Origin: NCEH01 sp043195195
Lineage (GTDB): Bacteria > Pseudomonadota > Alphaproteobacteria > Rhizobiales > Xanthobacteraceae
Reading direction: 5' to 3'
Assembly: GCF_043195195.1 (NCBI RefSeq)
Contig: NZ_JBAFWT010000001.1
Span: 1-64,000, forward strand
DNA: 64,000 bases
Part shown: positions 17,875 to 26,023 of the stretch, piece by piece
Layout: the number at the start of each line of letters is the position of its first letter
Numbering within the stretch: position 1 is the first letter of the stretch
Position numbers and translations under genes: made by a program
Notes under the pieces: model-generated
Told to the model about the DNA's origin: nothing
The model's input: the letters and a program-made list of their open reading frames with translations, nothing else
Database searches by the model: none

Positions 17875-19026
17875 TCAGCCCTCGGTCATCACGTCGATCG
17901 CGCAGATGATGTGGTAGAGGCTGCTGGCGCGCGAGGGTTCGACGATGGGCTTGCCGTCGGCGCCGATATGCTCCCACCACGCGCCGGGAACCGGGTGCAC
18001 GAAGAAGCGCATGAGGCCGCGCGCCGCCTCCGCCACCTTGGCCTCGGCGAAGGCGCGCTCCTGCGGGGTCTCGGCAATTCCGGCAAGGGCGGTGAAGGCC
18101 TTGATCCGCTCGGTCTGCGGCCACAGGCGGGCGCGGTCGTCGCGCACCGTGAGATCGGCATTCAGCTCGTTGATGGCGAGCCCGCGCGTGGTGTCCACGC
18201 CCTTGGTCTCGGCGAGATCGATCAGGCGGCGGGCCGCGGCGATGGCATCGCGGCGGCGGCGCAGCAGGCCCCAGCGGATCAGCAGCCATGCCCATTCGAA
18301 CTGATGGCCCGGCTCGACCACGCTGCCCTCATGGTCGGTGAGCGCGGTCCAATCGCCGTCGTAGAATTCCCGGAGCGCGCCGGTTGCCGGATCGAGGAAG
18401 CGGGCGAGGCACAGTTCGGCGATCTCATCCGCCTGGGCGAGCCATTCCGGGTCGGGGCTGGTCTGGCTCCAGGCGAGGCTCGCCTCGAAGATGTGCATGT
18501 GCGGATTGGCCTTCAGCGGCAGCGTGCGCGGCTGGCTTTCCTCGAAACCCGCCGTCGGGTGGGCGAACTCCGACCGCATCCGCGCCAGCAAGGTCCGCGC
18601 CCGCGCCGCCAGCTCCGCCGGGCGCTCGCCGGCGGCATGGGCGGCGGCAAGGCCGAACAGGACGAAGGCGTGGTCATAAAGATCGAACGTGCCCACCAAG
18701 ACCTTGCCGTCCGCATCGATCACCGAGCGCACGAGGCCGTTGGCGTCGAAATAGCGGGCTTCCAGCGCATCGAGCCCGTGGCGCACCAGATCGCGGGCGG
18801 GGCCATCCCAGCCCAGCTTGGCGGCCGTGGCGAAGGAGAAGATCTGGCGCCCCAGCACCCGGGCGCGGCGCGGATCCTCGGTGGGGATGCCGTCCGGCGT
18901 GAGCTTTTCGAAGAAGCCCCAGCGCGCCCGGTCCACGCCCACGGTGGACCACAGCGGCAAGGCCTGCTCGAACAGCCATGCGAGGAGCTGGCGACGCTCC
19001 TGCTCGCGCGGCGAAATGTCGGTCAT
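17875..19026 (-). CDS. AGE family epimerase/isomerase
   Basis: The 383-residue protein has the (alpha/alpha)6-barrel family pattern of N-acylglucosamine 2-epimerase and mannose/glucose isomerases: RWGFFEKLTPDG, ARVLGRQIFSFATAAKLGW, GTFDLYDHAFVLFGLAAAH, then the catalytic-type histidines in NPHMHIFEASLAW, VVEPGHQFEWAWLLIRW and ASSLYHIICAI. It should interconvert free or phosphorylated sugars in the cytoplasm. It is the last gene of hddA - hddC/gmhB - AGE, overlapping the gene before it by 4 bases (ATGA), so it probably feeds sugar-nucleotide supply for the polysaccharide. Whether it acts on mannose, heptose or another sugar cannot be told. Confidence 0.88.
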   Translation of the reverse strand: MTDISPREQERRQLLAWLFEQALPLWSTVGVDRARWGFFEKLTPDGIPTEDPRRARVLGRQIFSFATAAKLGWDGPARDLVRHGLDALEARYFDANGLVRSVIDADGKVLVGTFDLYDHAFVLFGLAAAHAAGERPAELAARARTLLARMRSEFAHPTAGFEESQPRTLPLKANPHMHIFEASLAWSQTSPDPEWLAQADEIAELCLARFLDPATGALREFYDGDWTALTDHEGSVVEPGHQFEWAWLLIRWGLLRRRRDAIAAARRLIDLAETKGVDTTRGLAINELNADLTVRDDRARLWPQTERIKAFTALAGIAETPQERAFAEAKVAEAARGLMRFFVHPVPGAWWEHIGADGKPIVEPSRASSLYHIICAIDVMTEG

Positions 19027-20261
19027 GACTCCCCCTCAATCTGTGCCGTCGGATGGGCCGCGAGAAGCGGTGCGATGAAGGTGTCGAGATTGCCGCCGGG
19101 AAACAGGTGGCCGGGAATGCCGGCGGCCTCGGCGGCTTGGATATCGGTCGGCTGATCGCCGATCAGGAAGCTGTGGGCGGCATCCACGGGCCAGCGGCGC
19201 AGCAGGTCCAGCAGCATGCCAGGGCCGGGCTTGCGCCAGTCCGAGACCCGTCGATAGGCCGCGACGATGCCGTCGGGATGATCCGGGGCGAAGCGCTCGT
19301 CGTCGATGTGCGCGCCGATCTGCGCCAGCTCGTCCCGCATATGGGCGCGCACGACGCGATAGGCGGCTTCGTCATAATGGCCCTTGGCGATGCCGGCCTG
19401 ATTGGTGACGATGAAGGCGTAATAGCCGGCCTGGTTGACCCGGCGGATCGCCTCCCGCGCGCCCGGCACCCATTCGAAGCGCTCCACCTGCCCGATATAG
19501 CCGTGGTCCAGGTTCAGCACCCCGTCGCGGTCGAAGAACACGGCGGGGCGACGGCGGCGGGCGGGAATCTCATATTGCGCGCGGGCATAATCGTCGGGAA
19601 TGCCGATATCGATGAAATAGCCGCTGGCCGGCACGCCCCGCAGATGCCCCGCACGGGCAAGGCCGGGCAAGGCGTCCTGCTCCAGCGACCCCTTGGGTGT
19701 CAGGGCGGAGAGGATCGACCGGCGGAACAGATAGACCCCGGCGTTCACAAGGCCGGCGCCGGGATGCTCGGGGCGGGCTGCGAACTCGGTAATCACCTCG
19801 CCTTCCAGCCGGACAACGCCGAACCGGCCGGTATCCTCCAGGGCCCGCAGGCCGAGCACGCCGGCCACCGCCGCATCCGCAGGCAGGGCGGCCGCCAGAC
19901 GCTCCAGCGGCACGTCGAACCAGGAATCCCCGTTCAGAAGGAAGAAAGTCTCGTCGAGATGCTCCCGCGCGTGCCAAAGCGCGCCGCCGGTTCCCGCCCG
20001 GTCGGGTTCGATGCACACCTCCACCTGGATGTCGGCTTCCAGCCGTCCCGGCAAGGTGGCCGCGAAGTCGCGCACCTGCTCGGATTCGAACGCGGCCAGC
20101 AACAAGATGCGATCGACCCCCTGCCGGACCAGCTCTTCCGACAGGATCTCCAGGAACGGCCGTCCGTCCACCGGCAGCAGGGGCTTGGGGCACTGGGCCG
20201 TGAGCGACCCGAGCCGGGTCCCGAGGCCACCGCACAAGATGGCCGCTTGACGTATTCTCAT
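19023..20261 (-). CDS. Fused heptose-1-phosphate nucleotidyltransferase (HddC-like) and HAD-IIIA phosphatase (GmhB-like)
   Basis: One 412-residue chain carries two enzymes of the GDP-D-glycero-D-manno-heptose pathway. Residues 1-232 form a sugar-phosphate nucleotidyltransferase (AAILCGGLGTRLGSLTAQCPKPLLPV, GTGGALWHARE, FLLNGDSWFDV). Residues 238-412 form a HAD phosphatase with nucleophile D244 and D246 (FFDRDGVLN), TNQAG, K344 (WRKPGPGM) and GDQPTD. GmhB enzymes usually bind zinc through a Cys-x-His...Cys-x-Cys loop; here the matching stretch (FAPDHPDG...RRVSDWRKPG) has lost the cysteines. GmhB removes the 7-phosphate and HddC activates the 1-phosphate, so fusion puts consecutive steps together. 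Specificity is inferred from the HddA-like neighbour. Confidence 0.85.
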   Translation of the reverse strand: MRIRQAAILCGGLGTRLGSLTAQCPKPLLPVDGRPFLEILSEELVRQGVDRILLLAAFESEQVRDFAATLPGRLEADIQVEVCIEPDRAGTGGALWHAREHLDETFFLLNGDSWFDVPLERLAAALPADAAVAGVLGLRALEDTGRFGVVRLEGEVITEFAARPEHPGAGLVNAGVYLFRRSILSALTPKGSLEQDALPGLARAGHLRGVPASGYFIDIGIPDDYARAQYEIPARRRRPAVFFDRDGVLNLDHGYIGQVERFEWVPGAREAIRRVNQAGYYAFIVTNQAGIAKGHYDEAAYRVVRAHMRDELAQIGAHIDDERFAPDHPDGIVAAYRRVSDWRKPGPGMLLDLLRRWPVDAAHSFLIGDQPTDIQAAEAAGIPGHLFPGGNLDTFIAPLLAAHPTAQIEGES

Positions 20262-20295
20262 CGTTCAGCCCTTCGCTGCGCCATCCGGCCCGCGG

Positions 20296-21336
20296 TCAGA
20301 ATTGCCATACCTCGCACCCGTTCTGGGTGAACTTGACCGGCGTCGCCGCGGCACCCGCGGCGGTGAGCTTTTCCACCAGGCGATAGCGGTTTTCCGGGTG
20401 CACCAGGAAGAACATGAAGCCGCCGCCGCCCGCGCCCGAAACCTTGCCGGCGATGGCGCCATTGGCCATGGCGAGGTCGAACAATTCATCGATCTTGTCG
20501 GTGGAAATGCCGGTCGCGGTGCGCTGCTTGGCCTTCCAGGAGGCGTTCAGCACCTCGCCCATGCGGTCGATATCGCCCACCAGAAGCGCGCGCTTCATCT
20601 CGCCGGCATCGGCCTTGAGCTTGTGGAGCGCGTCCAGGGTCTGCGGGCTGGCCGATTTGATGCCCTCGGTCTGCTTGTCGATGATGGCGGCGGAGCTGCG
20701 CGAGCGGCCGGAGAAGCAGACGATCAGCGAGGATTCCAGCTCGTTATTGACCGCGCCGCGCACCCGCAGCGGATTCACGATCACCCGGTCGGAGGGCAGG
20801 AACTCGATATAATTGATGCCCCCGAAGGCGGCGGCATATTGGTCCTGCCGCCCACCGGACAGGCCAAGATCATGGCGTTCGATTTCGAATGCGAGATGGG
20901 CGATGTCGTAATCGCCGAGCGGCGCGCCGAGCAGGGCGCCCATACCGCTGACCAGCGCCACCACCAGGGCCGAGGAGGAGCCGAGGCCGGACCCGGCCGG
21001 CGCGTCCACTGTGGTCTTGATGGTCAGGGGCAGGCGCACGCCCTCGTTGAACTCGGCGATCATGCGCTCATACACGCCGCGATGCAGGATCAGCTTGGCG
21101 GCGGAGAGGGGGGCATAGAGGCCGAACGTCTCGGTGGCGCCGGTATCGTCGGACTCGAAGGTGATGCCCTCATCGGTCCGGGGCAGGAACGAGGCGAACG
21201 CGAAGCGATCGATGGTGACGTTGAGCACCGCGCCGCCGAATTCGTCGCAATAGGGAGACAGGTCGGTGCCGCCGCCAGCGAGGCCAAGCCTCAGCGGCGC
21301 GCGGGCCCGGGTGCGTCGGAACGTCTGGGTGATCAA
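20296..21336 (-). CDS. hddA: D-glycero-D-manno-heptose 7-phosphate kinase-like GHMP kinase
   Basis: The 346-residue GHMP-superfamily kinase has the N-terminal substrate motif RARAPLRLGLAGGGTDLSPYCDEFGG of HddA/FKP-type sugar kinases. The ATP loop is PAGSGLGSSSALVVAL (113-126), followed by SGGRQDQYAAAFGGINYIEF, and the C-terminal motif is GKVSGAGGGGFMFFLV. HddA makes heptose 1,7-bisphosphate, the substrate of the phosphatase half of the next gene. No GmhA isomerase gene is in the window. A fucose- or related-sugar kinase is possible, but the HddC/GmhB fusion next to it favours heptose. It is the first gene of a three-gene leftward operon. Confidence 0.85.
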   Translation of the reverse strand: MITQTFRRTRARAPLRLGLAGGGTDLSPYCDEFGGAVLNVTIDRFAFASFLPRTDEGITFESDDTGATETFGLYAPLSAAKLILHRGVYERMIAEFNEGVRLPLTIKTTVDAPAGSGLGSSSALVVALVSGMGALLGAPLGDYDIAHLAFEIERHDLGLSGGRQDQYAAAFGGINYIEFLPSDRVIVNPLRVRGAVNNELESSLIVCFSGRSRSSAAIIDKQTEGIKSASPQTLDALHKLKADAGEMKRALLVGDIDRMGEVLNASWKAKQRTATGISTDKIDELFDLAMANGAIAGKVSGAGGGGFMFFLVHPENRYRLVEKLTAAGAAATPVKFTQNGCEVWQF

Positions 21337-21562
21337 GGCTGGCTCCCGCGTGCGAATGAGCCCATCGACGATGTGGCTCGGACTGGTTGCGATCGGATGG
21401 GCCTGCTGGCGCCGACGAAACCGCCGGCCCCGGCCGACGCCGGCTGGAAAGGCTGGAGCACGATCCGGCCAGGTTGGTCCAACCTGACAGGTGAATCGCC
21501 CGCTCCGTCATTGATAGAGAACAGTTTCCGATCCGAATGCGATGCAATCCAACCGGACCGTC
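21337..21562. other. Leader region of the heptose operon, no gene seen
   Basis: The stretch between the hddA start and the interspersed repeat presumably holds the leftward promoter of hddA. I see no convincing coding frame and no clear operator in it. Confidence 0.4.
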
Positions 21563-21672
21563 CTCTAGAGCGTTTTCCCCGTTTCATGGACTGGAGGAAA
21601 ACGCCTTATCTCATAGTGCCGACGCGTTTTCTTTACGCGAACCGGTTTCCACTTCGCCCGAAAACGTCCTAG
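21563..21672. repeat. Hyphomicrobiales-type intergenic interspersed repeat
   Basis: The segment opens with CTCTAGAGCGTTTTCC and contains the inverted pair GCGTTTTCC (21570-21578) / GGAAAACGC (21596-21604). It then runs GACGCGTTTTCTTTACGCGAA, CCGGTTTCCACTTCGCCCGA, AAACGTCCTAG. The pieces 'GCGTTTTC...ACGCGAACCGG', 'CCACTTCGC' and the terminal CTAG are, from memory, typical of short repeats scattered between genes in many Rhizobiales. The TAG stop of the GH18 gene lies inside its right end, so the repeat has joined the 3' end of that gene. Confidence 0.6.
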
Positions 21673-22643
21673 GGGATCGATGCGGCGCATCCCTCCCCGC
21701 CCAGGACCGAACAAATGGTGGCGGCAAGATAGCGGTCGTCCGGATTGTCCGGCCCGATGGGGCCGGGCGGCCGATCCAGCAGACCGTATAGCATCGCGCC
21801 GGCCTGCGGATCGCCGAGCACGGACAGCAGCACCTTACGGGTGGTGTCGACCGTGAAGCGGGGCCCGCCCGTGGTGTCTGGCAGCACCAGGATGCCCAGG
21901 GCCAGGGGCCCTTTCCACACCGCGCGATAGGCGCGGAACGCCTGGTCCGGCCGGAAGCGATTGCCGGCGTCATAGGCCATGATGGACACCAGATCGATGT
22001 CCGCCGCGACGCGGGACCGCAGCACCCCGAGCGAGGAGCCGGTGTAGCGGCTGCGCGGCTGGGCATCGGCGAAGGCGCCCTCGCCGAACGCGCCCACATG
22101 CTGGACCGCCAGAGTCACCACATAGGGTCGCGGCAGGCGCTTGCGGATCGCCTCGATCACCGAGATCACCTCCCGGTCCGCCGCGCAGGCGAAGCCGCCG
22201 GCGCTGGTGGTGATGCATCCCGGATCATGGGTTTCGAAATCCACATCCACGCCGTCCGCCCCGAGATCGCGCACCAGGCGCGCCAGGGCATCGGGGTCGA
22301 ACCTGTCCCAGGCCACGTATCCGCCGCTGCCGACCGAGACCAGGACCTTCATGCCGGGATGGCGCGCCTTCAAGGCGGCGACCGCCGCCTTCAGCACCGC
22401 GCCGGAGAAGGGAAACAACAGGCCTGTGTCCTTGAGATCGAGATCGCCGGCATAGACGAGGTCGGGCTTCACGAAGCTGAGCGCCACGTGGGTGAAATAG
22501 CCCGGCAGACGGGCAAGGACGGTGCCTTCGCCGGTGGATGCGGGCACCTCGTTCCAGCTCAGATGATAGGCAAGAAAGGGCCGTTCCGGCGCCGCTGCAA
22601 AAGCGGCGGCGCTCCAGGACACCAGCCACGCCAGCGCGATCAT
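21669..22643 (-). CDS. Secreted glycoside hydrolase family 18 (chitinase-like) protein
   Basis: The 324-residue protein begins with a signal peptide (MIALAWLVSWSAAAFAAAPE). The GH18 barrel follows: FLAYHLSWNE, VALSFVKPDL, KVLVSVGSGGYVAW and the catalytic LGADGVDVDFETHD, which fits DGxDxDxE with the acid/base Glu kept. DIDLVSIMAYDAG is the usual conserved SxMxYD motif. Its ATG shares a base with the TGA of the glycosylphosphotransferase gene before it, so the two are co-translated. A likely job is trimming or releasing a GlcNAc-containing polysaccharide. An upstream ATG at 22709 is in frame but lies inside the previous gene. Confidence 0.85.
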   Translation of the reverse strand: MIALAWLVSWSAAAFAAAPERPFLAYHLSWNEVPASTGEGTVLARLPGYFTHVALSFVKPDLVYAGDLDLKDTGLLFPFSGAVLKAAVAALKARHPGMKVLVSVGSGGYVAWDRFDPDALARLVRDLGADGVDVDFETHDPGCITTSAGGFACAADREVISVIEAIRKRLPRPYVVTLAVQHVGAFGEGAFADAQPRSRYTGSSLGVLRSRVAADIDLVSIMAYDAGNRFRPDQAFRAYRAVWKGPLALGILVLPDTTGGPRFTVDTTRKVLLSVLGDPQAGAMLYGLLDRPPGPIGPDNPDDRYLAATICSVLGGEGCAASIP

Positions 22644-24094
22644 CAGAAGACGTCGCGACCCGCCATGCCCTTGGTGATGGTGAGGAGCATGATCCTGATA
22701 TCGAACCATATGGACCAGTTTTCTATGTAGAACAGGTCGAGCTTCGCCCCGCGCTCGGCCTTTTCCACGGTGTTGATGCCGCCGCGCATGCCGTTGATCT
22801 GCGCCCAGCCGGTGATGCCCGGCTTCATCCGGTATCTTGCCAGATATTCCCGGATCGCCTCATAGCGAACGTCCTCGGCCACCTGCATGTTGGGCACATG
22901 AGGGCGCGGGCCGACCACGGACATGTCGCCCTGCAGCACGTTCAGCAATTGCGGCAGTTCATCGATGGAGAGGCGCCGCAGCAGGCCGCCGATGCGGGTG
23001 ATGCGGGGGTTGAACTTGGTGGTGCCGACCGAGCCGTCGTCATTGGGGTCCACGGTCATGGTGCGCAGCTTGAACACCGTGAAGACCTTGTTGTTCAATC
23101 CCACGCGCGGCTGGCGGAAGAAGATCGGCCCTGGCGAATCCAGCTTGATGGCCAGCGCCGCGAGCATCAGGATGGGCGAGACCAGGATCAACCCGATCAC
23201 CGCCACGGAATAATCCTCCAGCGCCTTGAGCACGCCGAGCGACCCCTTGAGGGGCCGCTGCTGCACCTGCAGCGCCGGCTGGCCGCCGATGCTGGTGACC
23301 CGCGCGAAGCGCAGGTTGAAGCCGTCGGGATCCAATTCTACCAGCACGTCCGCGGCCACGCGGTGCAATTGCTCGGCGATGGCGCTGATCTTCAGAGGAT
23401 CGTCCCAACTCTCGACGATCGCCACCACGTCCACGCGCGTGTTCTGCGCGAAGGTGAGGAAATCGGCGATGCCGCCCAGCACCGGGGGCGGGGCGGACGG
23501 GTCAGTGGACGGGTCAGCGGCCGCGCGAGGGGCGGCGTCGCCGGCGGCGGACACCTGCGCCTTGTCGTCGAAGATGCCGAGGAACACGAACAGCCCCTCG
23601 TCGTCCTCCTCCGCGCAGCGCAGGGCGAGGGCCCGCGCGCGTTCCACGTCGCCCACCAGCACCACCTGGCGCCGCAGCACCTCGTGGCGGCGCGCCAGCG
23701 ACATGCCGAAGCGAACGATCACCAGGCGGCCGAAGATCAGCGCCACGCCGGTCACCATGCCCCAGGCGAGCAGGCCCCGCAGATTGGTGGTGTGGATCGG
23801 TACCAGGGCATAATAGAACACCACCACCAGCACCGCCGCGGGCACCCCGCCGACGATGAGATGGCCGATCTGGCGCAGCGAATGGCCATAGTGCTCGACC
23901 CGGTACGCACGCCCAAGTTGAAGTATCTGCGTGAAAACGGCGGCGCCGAACGCGCACAGAATCGCCACCTGACTCCAACTCGCGAAATGCCAGACAGAAT
24001 AGGCCACGGCAGCCGCGAGCACGATCATTGCCACATCGCACAAAGTCACAAGGCGATTAATCAGGCCATGGGTCCAACGCGTCATAGCCACCAA
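22643..24094 (-). CDS. Exopolysaccharide-initiating polyprenyl glycosylphosphotransferase
   Basis: The 483-residue protein has the WcaJ/HfsE/ExoY architecture. Four N-terminal membrane segments come first, then a CoA-binding-like middle domain (RRQVVLVGDVERARALALRC), then TM5 (VAVIGLILVSPILMLAALAIKL). The catalytic bacterial sugar transferase domain has DSPGPIFFRQPRVGLNNKVFTVFKLRTM, LRRLSIDELPQLLNVLQGDMSVVGPRPH and PGITGWAQINGMRGG. It transfers the first sugar-1-phosphate to undecaprenyl phosphate and so starts repeat-unit assembly. A Pro/Asp-rich insert (DPSTDPSAPP) lies in the middle domain. It is leftward and coupled to the GH18 gene. Confidence 0.93.
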   Translation of the reverse strand: MVAMTRWTHGLINRLVTLCDVAMIVLAAAVAYSVWHFASWSQVAILCAFGAAVFTQILQLGRAYRVEHYGHSLRQIGHLIVGGVPAAVLVVVFYYALVPIHTTNLRGLLAWGMVTGVALIFGRLVIVRFGMSLARRHEVLRRQVVLVGDVERARALALRCAEEDDEGLFVFLGIFDDKAQVSAAGDAAPRAAADPSTDPSAPPPVLGGIADFLTFAQNTRVDVVAIVESWDDPLKISAIAEQLHRVAADVLVELDPDGFNLRFARVTSIGGQPALQVQQRPLKGSLGVLKALEDYSVAVIGLILVSPILMLAALAIKLDSPGPIFFRQPRVGLNNKVFTVFKLRTMTVDPNDDGSVGTTKFNPRITRIGGLLRRLSIDELPQLLNVLQGDMSVVGPRPHVPNMQVAEDVRYEAIREYLARYRMKPGITGWAQINGMRGGINTVEKAERGAKLDLFYIENWSIWFDIRIMLLTITKGMAGRDVF

Positions 24095-24608
24095 CCCCGA
24101 AAACTCGCGACGTCGCCGCGCACGCCGAGCCAGAACGGGTTCTGCGCAAGAAGCGCAGGGGGGTCAAGAGTGACTTTTGTGCCCAGCGTATCGCTGCATT
24201 TGTTTTGCCGCCGAATTAATCTAGCGACGCGCGCCTCCGCAGAGGAATGCCGCGCATCGCTGACGCCCCATGCTTTAATCATCCCCGCAGCCTTCAATAG
24301 AGCTTTGTCATTAGATGCGCCGCAGACCATTAACGGATGCTTGACTCAGCTCAATATTTGGCCGCAAGGGCATGCACAATTGCAGTCGAACTCTGCCCCC
24401 CTGTCGAGCCGATAAACGGGCACGCGATTCAGGCGGCCGGCACGCTCCCGCTTTCCCGTGACACGCGCCGCTCTGCCCGTCCAAAACCGGGCTTTGCAGG
24501 TTAAAAATCTCAAATCCGATCTATTAAACGCGTCATCTCAAATAGAAATATCGCGCACCCCTTGAATTGCGCCCTATCCCAAAGGCCCATCAATGTGCCT
24601 CAGCGCAA
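24095..24608. other. Intergenic region, promoter side of the glycosylphosphotransferase gene
   Basis: About 510 bases lie between the initiating transferase start and the catabolic operon's terminator. The part at 24170-24400 is AT-richer than the flanks and probably holds the leftward promoter. A second AT-rich patch lies at 24500-24560. Short open frames here lack codon bias and ribosome sites. I see no RNA gene or mobile element. Confidence 0.4.
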
Positions 24609-24633
24609 CCCCTCTCCCCGTGGGGGAGAGGGG
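24609..24633 (-). terminator. Hairpin ending the nine-gene catabolic operon
   Basis: CCCCTCTCCCC and GGGGAGAGGGG form an 11-bp stem with a 3-base loop, 24 bases past the aminotransferase stop. A related C/G-rich hairpin lies at 32434-32470. There is no long T-run on the minus strand. Confidence 0.5.
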
Positions 24634-24657
24634 CATTTTCCAACCGCCTCTGAGGGA

Positions 24658-25974
24658 TCAGGCTTGCAGGATCGCCTCCACCGCATCGACAAACACATCC
24701 GCCTGCGCCAGCGTGAGGCACAGCGGCGGGCGCACCTTCAGCACATTGCCGAGCGGCCCCGCCGCGCCGATGAGAATATGCTTGTCGCGCAGGGCGTTGA
24801 TGAGCGCCGTCGCGCCCGCCGCATCGGCGACGCCGTCCGCGACGATGTCCACCCCGAGATAGAGCCCCGCCCCGCGCACCTCTCCGAGCGCCGGGCAGCG
24901 CGCCCGTGCCGCCTTCAGCCGCTCGGTGATATGGCCGCCCACCCGCGCCGCATGGGCGATCAGCCCCTCCTGCTCGATCACGTCGAGCACGGCCAAGCCC
25001 GCCGCCGCCGCCACCGGATTGCCGCCGAACGTGTTGAAATAGCCGAAGGCGTCGCAATAGCCCTTCAGCAATTCCGGCCGGGTGACCACGCCGCCCATGG
25101 GAATGCCGTTGCCCATGGGCTTGCCCATGGTCACCACGTCGGGCACCACGCCGTGACGCGCGAAGCCCCACATGCCGGAGCCGGTGCGGCCGAAGCCCGG
25201 CTGCACCTCGTCGGCGATGAACAGGCCGCCGGCCGCGTGCGCCGCATCCACCGCCTCCTTCAGGAAGCCCTTGGGATCGGCGAACACGCCGTCGCTGGAG
25301 AAGATGGTGTCCACCAGCAGGCCGGCGAATTTGATCCCGTCCGCCTCCAACGCCGCGATGGCCGCGCGCACCGCCTGGGCGAAGCCCGCGCCGAGATCGC
25401 CGGGGAAGGTGCGCGGATCGGGCGCCGGCACGGTGCGCACATATTTGGGCGGCGCGCCCACCTTGTAAGATGAGGGCGAAACCTCGGTCACGGCGGTCGT
25501 ATTGCCGTGATAGGCGGTCTGCGTGACGATGAAGCCGGTGCCGCCGGTGGCCATGGCGACGATGCGCAAGGCAAGGTCGTTGCTCTCACTGCCGGTGCAT
25601 GTCAGCGCCAGATTGGACAGCGGCACCGGGAAGGTGGCAAGCAGGCGCTCGGCATAATCATGGACGTTATCAAATAGATAGCGCGTGTGGCAGTTTAAGA
25701 GCGCCACCTGCTTCTGCACCGCCTCCACCACCTTGGGGTGGCAATGGCCCACCGAGGGGACATTATTGTAGAAGTCGAGATAGTCCGCCCCATCCGCCGT
25801 ACGGATCGTCGCGCCGGACGCGCTGACCACATGCAGCGGCTGCTGGTAAAACAGCACGGAGGAGGCGCCGAAGCTGCGCCGGCGGCGCTCCACCAGCACC
25901 GCCACATCATCCGAAAGCCCTGCGGTTTCCCCCGGCTGGAAGGCATTGAGAGACAGGATCTGCTGGGTCTTCAT
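24658..25974 (-). CDS. Class III PLP enzyme, AGXT2L/ETNPPL-like phospho-lyase candidate
   Basis: The 438-residue protein shows class III aminotransferase features: LTCTGSESNDLALRI, YHGNTTAVTEVSP, FIADEVQPGFGRTG with D255, and the PLP lysine K285 in VTMGKPMGNG. Several segments follow mammalian ethanolamine-phosphate / phospho-hydroxylysine phospho-lyases closely: SVGHCHPKVVEA, LNCHTRYLFDN, YFNTFGGNPVAAAAGLAVL and NVLKVRPPLCLTLAQAD. Those enzymes remove phosphate and ammonia from O-phosphorylated amino alcohols instead of transaminating. The gene follows an APH-type kinase, the same pairing as hydroxylysine kinase with its phospho-lyase. Plain transamination cannot be excluded. The start is the ATG at 25974. 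Confidence 0.8.
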   Translation of the reverse strand: MKTQQILSLNAFQPGETAGLSDDVAVLVERRRRSFGASSVLFYQQPLHVVSASGATIRTADGADYLDFYNNVPSVGHCHPKVVEAVQKQVALLNCHTRYLFDNVHDYAERLLATFPVPLSNLALTCTGSESNDLALRIVAMATGGTGFIVTQTAYHGNTTAVTEVSPSSYKVGAPPKYVRTVPAPDPRTFPGDLGAGFAQAVRAAIAALEADGIKFAGLLVDTIFSSDGVFADPKGFLKEAVDAAHAAGGLFIADEVQPGFGRTGSGMWGFARHGVVPDVVTMGKPMGNGIPMGGVVTRPELLKGYCDAFGYFNTFGGNPVAAAAGLAVLDVIEQEGLIAHAARVGGHITERLKAARARCPALGEVRGAGLYLGVDIVADGVADAAGATALINALRDKHILIGAAGPLGNVLKVRPPLCLTLAQADVFVDAVEAILQA

Positions 25975-26023
25975 GGGCTTGTTTCCGGTTCTCTTGGCTG
26001 TCCCGGCACGCGGCCGGAACGCG

